Assembly: GCA_023444095.1 (NCBI GenBank)
Contig: JAEZRP010000006.1
Location: 1-64,000 of the forward strand
Origin: Bacillota bacterium
Lineage (GTDB): Bacteria; Bacillota; Clostridia; Christensenellales; Aristaeellaceae
Direction of reading: 5' to 3'
DNA length: 64,000 nucleotides
Within the stretch, counting starts at the first letter, position 1, and the number at the start of each line of letters is the position of its first letter. The notes under the pieces were generated by a model. That model was not told the DNA's origin and made no database searches. It was given only the letters and a program-made list of their open reading frames with translations. The translations under genes were made by a program, and so were the position numbers. Shown here one piece after another: positions 60,421 to 64,000 of the stretch.

Positions 60421-62769
60421 TTGCCTGAGTCAAATGTCAAACTGCCGATGATCCCCCTCCGGGGCATCATCGCGTTTCCCACGACGGCTGTGACCTTCGA
60501 CGTCGGCCGGGACAAATCGGTCAACGCGATCGAGCGCGCGATGGAAGGCGACCGACGGGTATTCTCCGTCGCCCAGCGCGACGCAGCCAACGACCAGCCG
60601 CATATCGGAGACGTGTATCAGGTCGGCACGATCATCCTCCTCAAGCAGCTCATGCGCCTTCCAGACGGCACGGTGCGCGTGTTCGCCGACGGCGTTTGCC
60701 GGGCGCTTTTGACAGACGTCATCGAGGGCGGAGAAATCCAGATCGCGGACATCTATCCGGTTAACGAGTCCATCGAAGTTGAGGGGCTCGAGCTCACAGC
60801 CTGCACGCGCGTCATCAAGACCCGCGCGGCCAAGCTCGTGCGCACGCGCGCGACGGGCCAGGCGGAGCTTTCATCGGCCATCGCGGGCGAGCGCGACCCC
60901 GCGGCGCTGTGCGACCTCGTGGCCGCGAACCTCATCGGCGACGTCGGGGACAAGCAGTCCGTTCTCGAGTGCATGGACATCCAGCTGCGGCTCGAGACGG
61001 TTCTTCGGCTCGTGACGCGCGAGTTGGAGCTTGCCAAGATCGAGGCGAAGATCGCGTCGCGCGTGCGCGAGAACATAGACAAGTCCAACCACGACTACTA
61101 TCTGCGCGAGCAGATCAGCGCCATTCAGGAGGAGTTGGGCGAGGACGAGGACGAGGACATCGCGGCTCTTCGGGAGCGGCTCTCGAAGTCGAAGATCGAC
61201 GGCGAGGCGCGCGAACGCACGGAGCGCGAGCTGAAAAGGCTTGCGCGCATGACCATGCACTCCCCCGAGGCCAGCGTGTCCGTCAATTACATCGAATATA
61301 TGCTTTCCCTGCCCTGGGGAAAGAAGACCGAGAAACCGGTCGACATCCGCAAGGCCCGCTCCGTCTTCGAAGCCGACCACTACGGCATGCGCGAGGTGAA
61401 GGACAGGCTGCTCGAGTACCTCGGCGTGCGCGCGCTCAATCCCGGGGTCAGAAGCCCGATCATCTGCCTCGTCGGCCCGCCCGGCGTCGGCAAGACTTCC
61501 ATCGCCCGCTCCGTCGCCCGCGCGCTTGGCAGGAGCTTCGCGCAGATGTCCCTCGGCGGCGTGCACGACGAGGCGGAACTGCGTGGGCACAGGCGCACCT
61601 ACGTGGGCGCGATGCCCGGACGCGTCATTTCCGCCATCGAGCAGTGCGGCACGATGGACCCTGTGATGCTTTTAGACGAGATCGACAAGCTCTCGAACTC
61701 GCTGCACGGGGATCCGTCCTCCGCGCTTCTTGAGATCCTCGATCCCGAACAGAACGTCCGCTTCCGCGACCACTACGTGGACGCGCCGGTCGACCTCTCG
61801 GACGTGATGTTCGTCACGACCGCGAACACGACCGAAACCATCGACCGCGCGCTTCTCGACCGCATGGAACTCATCGAGGTCTCGAGCTACACCATCGAGG
61901 ACAAGGTGCAGATCGCGAAGCGCCACCTCGTGCCCAAGCAGCTCAAGGCGCACGGACTCAGGGCTTCGCAGGTGAAGTTCCAGGAGCCGGCGCTCCGGGA
62001 GCTCATCGACAAGTACACCCGCGAATCCGGCGTGCGCACGCTTGAGCGGCTGATCGCGAAAATCTGCCGCAAGGCGGCGCTGAAACGGAGCGAAGACGCA
62101 TCGCAGAAGACCGTGACGGTCAACATAAAGCTGCTTTCTGATTTCCTCGGCGCGCCCAAGTATCTGCGCACGCCCGTCAGCGCGCTCTCGACCGTGGGGG
62201 TCGTCAACGGGCTTGCGTGGACGAGCGTCGGCGGTGAGGTCATGCCCGTCGAGGTCGTTTCCCTCGATGGCGGCGGCGCGATTGAACTGACCGGGAAACT
62301 GGGCGAGGTCATGAAGGAATCTGCGAAACTCGCGCACACGACCGTGCGCACCCAGCTCGCGCGCTGCGGCCTGCCGACCGACTATTTCAAGACGCACGAC
62401 ATGCACGTACACGTCCCCGAGGGCGCGGTGCCCAAGGATGGGCCGTCGGCGGGCGTCGCGATCACCTGCGCCATGCTCTCCGCCGTGACGGGGATCCCCG
62501 CGCGCGGAGACATCGCCATGACGGGCGAGATCACGCTCACCGGACGCGTGCTGCCCATTGGCGGCGTGAAGGAAAAGCTGCTCGCGGCGTACCGGATGGG
62601 CGTCTCGAACATCCTTCTGCCCCGCGAGAACGAGAAGGACCTGGAAGAAATCGACCTGAGCGTCCGCGGCGACATGAACGTGAAGCTCATCGACCGCGTG
62701 GAGGAGGCTTTCGCGCAAGTGCTGACGGAGCCCGTTTCCCGCAAGACGGAACGCATGAGGGCCATATGA
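60421..62769 (+). CDS. lon: ATP-dependent protease La (Lon)
   Basis: A 782-residue LonA protease. N-terminal substrate domain from LPMIPLRGIIAFPTT; Walker A GPPGVGKTS (Gly352 onward), Walker B VMLLDEIDKL; proteolytic domain with the catalytic Ser676 in KDGPSAGVAI and Lys719 in GGVKEKLLAA. It degrades misfolded and regulatory proteins. The start is a TTG at 60421 with GAAGGA 9 nt upstream; no ATG occurs before residue 10. TATAAT near 60375 is a likely -10; an inverted repeat AGACC-GGT-GGTCT upstream (near 60343-60355) could be an operator, but it is not a CIRCE or CtsR site. Confidence 0.96.
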   Translation: MPESNVKLPMIPLRGIIAFPTTAVTFDVGRDKSVNAIERAMEGDRRVFSVAQRDAANDQPHIGDVYQVGTIILLKQLMRLPDGTVRVFADGVCRALLTDVIEGGEIQIADIYPVNESIEVEGLELTACTRVIKTRAAKLVRTRATGQAELSSAIAGERDPAALCDLVAANLIGDVGDKQSVLECMDIQLRLETVLRLVTRELELAKIEAKIASRVRENIDKSNHDYYLREQISAIQEELGEDEDEDIAALRERLSKSKIDGEARERTERELKRLARMTMHSPEASVSVNYIEYMLSLPWGKKTEKPVDIRKARSVFEADHYGMREVKDRLLEYLGVRALNPGVRSPIICLVGPPGVGKTSIARSVARALGRSFAQMSLGGVHDEAELRGHRRTYVGAMPGRVISAIEQCGTMDPVMLLDEIDKLSNSLHGDPSSALLEILDPEQNVRFRDHYVDAPVDLSDVMFVTTANTTETIDRALLDRMELIEVSSYTIEDKVQIAKRHLVPKQLKAHGLRASQVKFQEPALRELIDKYTRESGVRTLERLIAKICRKAALKRSEDASQKTVTVNIKLLSDFLGAPKYLRTPVSALSTVGVVNGLAWTSVGGEVMPVEVVSLDGGGAIELTGKLGEVMKESAKLAHTTVRTQLARCGLPTDYFKTHDMHVHVPEGAVPKDGPSAGVAITCAMLSAVTGIPARGDIAMTGEITLTGRVLPIGGVKEKLLAAYRMGVSNILLPRENEKDLEEIDLSVRGDMNVKLIDRVEEAFAQVLTEPVSRKTERMRAI

Positions 62770-63371
62770 CCATTAAAAGCGCCAATTTCGTGGTGTCGCT
62801 CGCGGAACTGAGGCCCTTCCCGAAGAAGGGCCTCCCCGAGATCGCCATGGCGGGCAAATCGAACGTGGGCAAGAGCTCGCTCATCAACAGCTTCGCAAAC
62901 CGCTCGAAGCTCGCCCGCACGTCCGCCGAACCGGGCAAGACGCGCCTCATCAACTTCTACGAGATCAACGAAACCTTTTTTCTCGTCGACCTCCCGGGCT
63001 ATGGCTTCGCGAAGGCGTCCAAGGACGAGCGCGACAAGTGGGGCAGGATGATCGAGGGATACCTTGAGAACTCGGAGGAGCTGAAGCACGTCCTCCTGCT
63101 CGTCGACGTCCGGCACGAGCCGACGAACGACGACCAGCTCATGGTCGAGTATTTGAGACATTACGAAATCCCGTTCACCGTCGTCGCCACCAAGTGCGAC
63201 AAGCTCTCGAAGGCCGCGCGCGGTCGGAACATCCCCGCCATCTGCAGAAAACTCGCCGTGCAGCCCTGGGAAATCATCCAGTACTCCTCCGAGGACGGCA
63301 CGGGAAGGGACGAACTGTACAAGTCAGTCGAGGATACGCTCGGGAGCGCCGCCCCCGAACCCCCCGCTTAA
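62766..63371 (+). CDS. engB: Ribosome-biogenesis GTP-binding protein EngB/YsxC
   Basis: A 201-residue GTPase. G1 is AGKSNVGKSS (residues 29-38), G2 EPGKTRLINF, G3 VDLPGYGFA, G4 TKCDKLSK. It assists assembly of the large ribosomal subunit. It overlaps lon by 4 nt (ATGA), the usual lon-engB pair. The C-terminal residues after VEDTLG (SAAPEPPA) are encoded by the 3'-end repeat at 63342 and replace the normal end. Confidence 0.95.
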   Translation: MTIKSANFVVSLAELRPFPKKGLPEIAMAGKSNVGKSSLINSFANRSKLARTSAEPGKTRLINFYEINETFFLVDLPGYGFAKASKDERDKWGRMIEGYLENSEELKHVLLLVDVRHEPTNDDQLMVEYLRHYEIPFTVVATKCDKLSKAARGRNIPAICRKLAVQPWEIIQYSSEDGTGRDELYKSVEDTLGSAAPEPPA

Positions 63372-63395
63372 GGGCCATTCGCCCGAAAGATTCCC
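63342..63395 (+). repeat. Gene-3'-end repeat, copy 4, extending into the engB end
   Basis: GGGAGCGCCGCCCCCGAA, CCGCTTAAGGG, CCGAAAGATTCCC. The TAA in CGCTTAAGGG is the engB stop. Its first 30 nt encode the last residues of EngB. It aligns closely with copy 3 over the whole length. Confidence 0.75.
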
Positions 63396-63417
63396 AAACC
63401 AAACGATCAGGATACCG

Positions 63418-63460
63418 TTGTACGTCGGCGGCTCGGAGGCCCAAACTCCGAGCCGCCGAG
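63418..63460. repeat. Repeated hairpin module B, copy 2
   Basis: TTGTAC then GCGGCTCGGAG ... CTCCGAGCCGC (11-bp stem). Same outer sequence and preceding TTGTAC as 37040-37081, but a different loop. Confidence 0.6.
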
Positions 63461-63540
63461 TTTGCTTTGTGTGGAAGGCATTGCGGAAGAGGCGGGTGGG
63501 CATACCCTTGTAGCTCTGTCAAGGTTGCCACGACATTGAA

Positions 63541-63573
63541 TCGGCCGTCCGAGGCTTGACCCCGGACGACCGA
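63541..63573 (-). repeat. Repeated hairpin module C, copy 2
   Basis: CGGCCGTCC ... GGACGACCG stem, similar to 20657-20691 and also downstream of a minus-strand gene. Between it and the stop at 63651, GGCAGCGCCCC near 63625 looks like the start of a fifth 3'-end repeat on the minus strand. Confidence 0.55.
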
Positions 63574-63650
63574 CGAACAAGAATGATCGATTTTTCCCAT
63601 CACAGAACCAAAGGGATGATGAAGGCAGCGCCCCGTCCCCTCACCGCCTC

Positions 63651-64000
63651 TCAGTTACGAAGGCTGCCCAGCGGTGCGGGGATGCGCCCGCCGCGGTTGA
63701 TGAATTCAACAGAAGAAAACTCCCGTACGGGGATGACGGGCGCGCGGCCCAGCAGGCCTCCGAACTCGACCATATCCCCCACCGATTTTCCGGGCGCGGG
63801 AATGACGCGCACGGCGGTGGTCTTGTTGTTGATCATGCCGATGGCGGCCTCGTCCGCGATGATGGCGGAGATGGTCTCCGCGGAGGTGGAGCCGGGGATG
63901 GCGATCATGTCGAGGCCGACGGAGCACACGCAGGTCATCGCCTCGAGCTTCTCCAATGAGAGCGCGCCTCGCTCGCAGGCCCCAATCATGCCGATGTCTT
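63651..64000 (-). CDS. PFL/UPF0210 family protein, C-terminal part (cut by window edge)
   Basis: About 115 C-terminal residues, in frame to the window edge (DIGMIGACERGALSLEKLEA ...). MTCVCSVGLDMIAIPGSTS and AIGMINNKTTAVRVIPAPGK are strongly conserved in UPF0210, a family related in sequence to pyruvate formate-lyase-like proteins. It usually sits beside an ACT-domain gene, outside the window here. Function unknown. Confidence 0.9.
   Translation of the reverse strand, partial: DIGMIGACERGALSLEKLEAMTCVCSVGLDMIAIPGSTSAETISAIIADEAAIGMINNKTTAVRVIPAPGKSVGDMVEFGGLLGRAPVIPVREFSSVEFINRGGRIPAPLGSLRN

Overview
The window is high-GC DNA (estimated by eye near 60%) from a spore-forming member of the Clostridia, probably an uncultured gut lineage. 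The lineage call is inference from gene content: spoIIGA-sigE-sigG in order, an intact sigK, a YlmC/YmxH-type gene, the Gram-positive dnaG-rpoD operon, RNase J, the YlbF regulator, MltG, a PrsA-type foldase and a UPF0210/PFL protein. Consensus TTGACA/TATAAT promoters and strong Shine-Dalgarno (SD) sequences are common. I see no tRNA, rRNA operon, CRISPR array, phage or insertion sequence.

Layout. 1-341 is the end of a pentulose-phosphate epimerase. 397-5724 is the macromolecular-synthesis block on the minus strand (dnaG, rpoD, trmK, a NIF3 gene, a zinc-ribbon gene, then RNase P RNA). 6051-10134 (plus) holds a hypothetical papain-like protein, a NahK-like sugar kinase and a GH3 beta-glucosidase. 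10318-12362 holds a C26 amidase and a fused double-domain ThyX. 12583-19626 is a long minus-strand operon: nucleotidyltransferase, second NahK-like kinase, ROK fructokinase, AlkZ-related protein, TraX, a membrane protein broken by an in-frame TAG, and a GDPD. 19775-20526 holds a coiled-coil membrane protein and a VOC protein. 20751-24872 is nrdR, a PhoB/PhoR-like pair and an Fe-S aldo/keto reductase. 25004-27913 is the sporulation core. 27910-34459 holds a CPBP protease, a flotillin/NfeD pair, a PrsA-like lipoprotein, an esterase-like protein and a PfkB kinase. 34580-36878 (plus) pairs a DprA-like protein with a ferritin-like protein. 37256-43536 holds a giant secreted peptidoglycan-binding protein and RadC. 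43555-53145 mixes an L,D-transpeptidase with a minus-strand block (RNase J, YlbF, MltG, sigK, YbaK, cardiolipin synthase, GNAT, HAD) and a thioredoxin/RseC pair. 53197-57288 is a Gfo/Idh/MocA dehydrogenase and a 994-residue membrane protein with 13 His/Cys repeats. 57602 to the end holds CapA-like, MazG-like, GNAT, DUF1292, lon, engB and the end of a PFL protein.

How the parts fit. Two kinases of the N-acetylhexosamine-kinase type, one next to a glucosidase and one next to a sugar nucleotidyltransferase, suggest salvage of glycan-derived sugars into sugar-1-phosphates and nucleotide sugars (inference). Sporulation control is visible in DNA: Spo0A-box-like sites before spoIIGA, a sigma-F-like promoter before sigG, and a sigma-E-like promoter plus a start-codon hairpin before sigK. 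A short repeat of about 53 bp sits at or across the stop codon of at least four unrelated genes, always in the gene's own direction. The least explained items are the 13-repeat His/Cys membrane protein, the 1696-residue peptidoglycan-binding protein with a recent internal duplication, and the repeat family.
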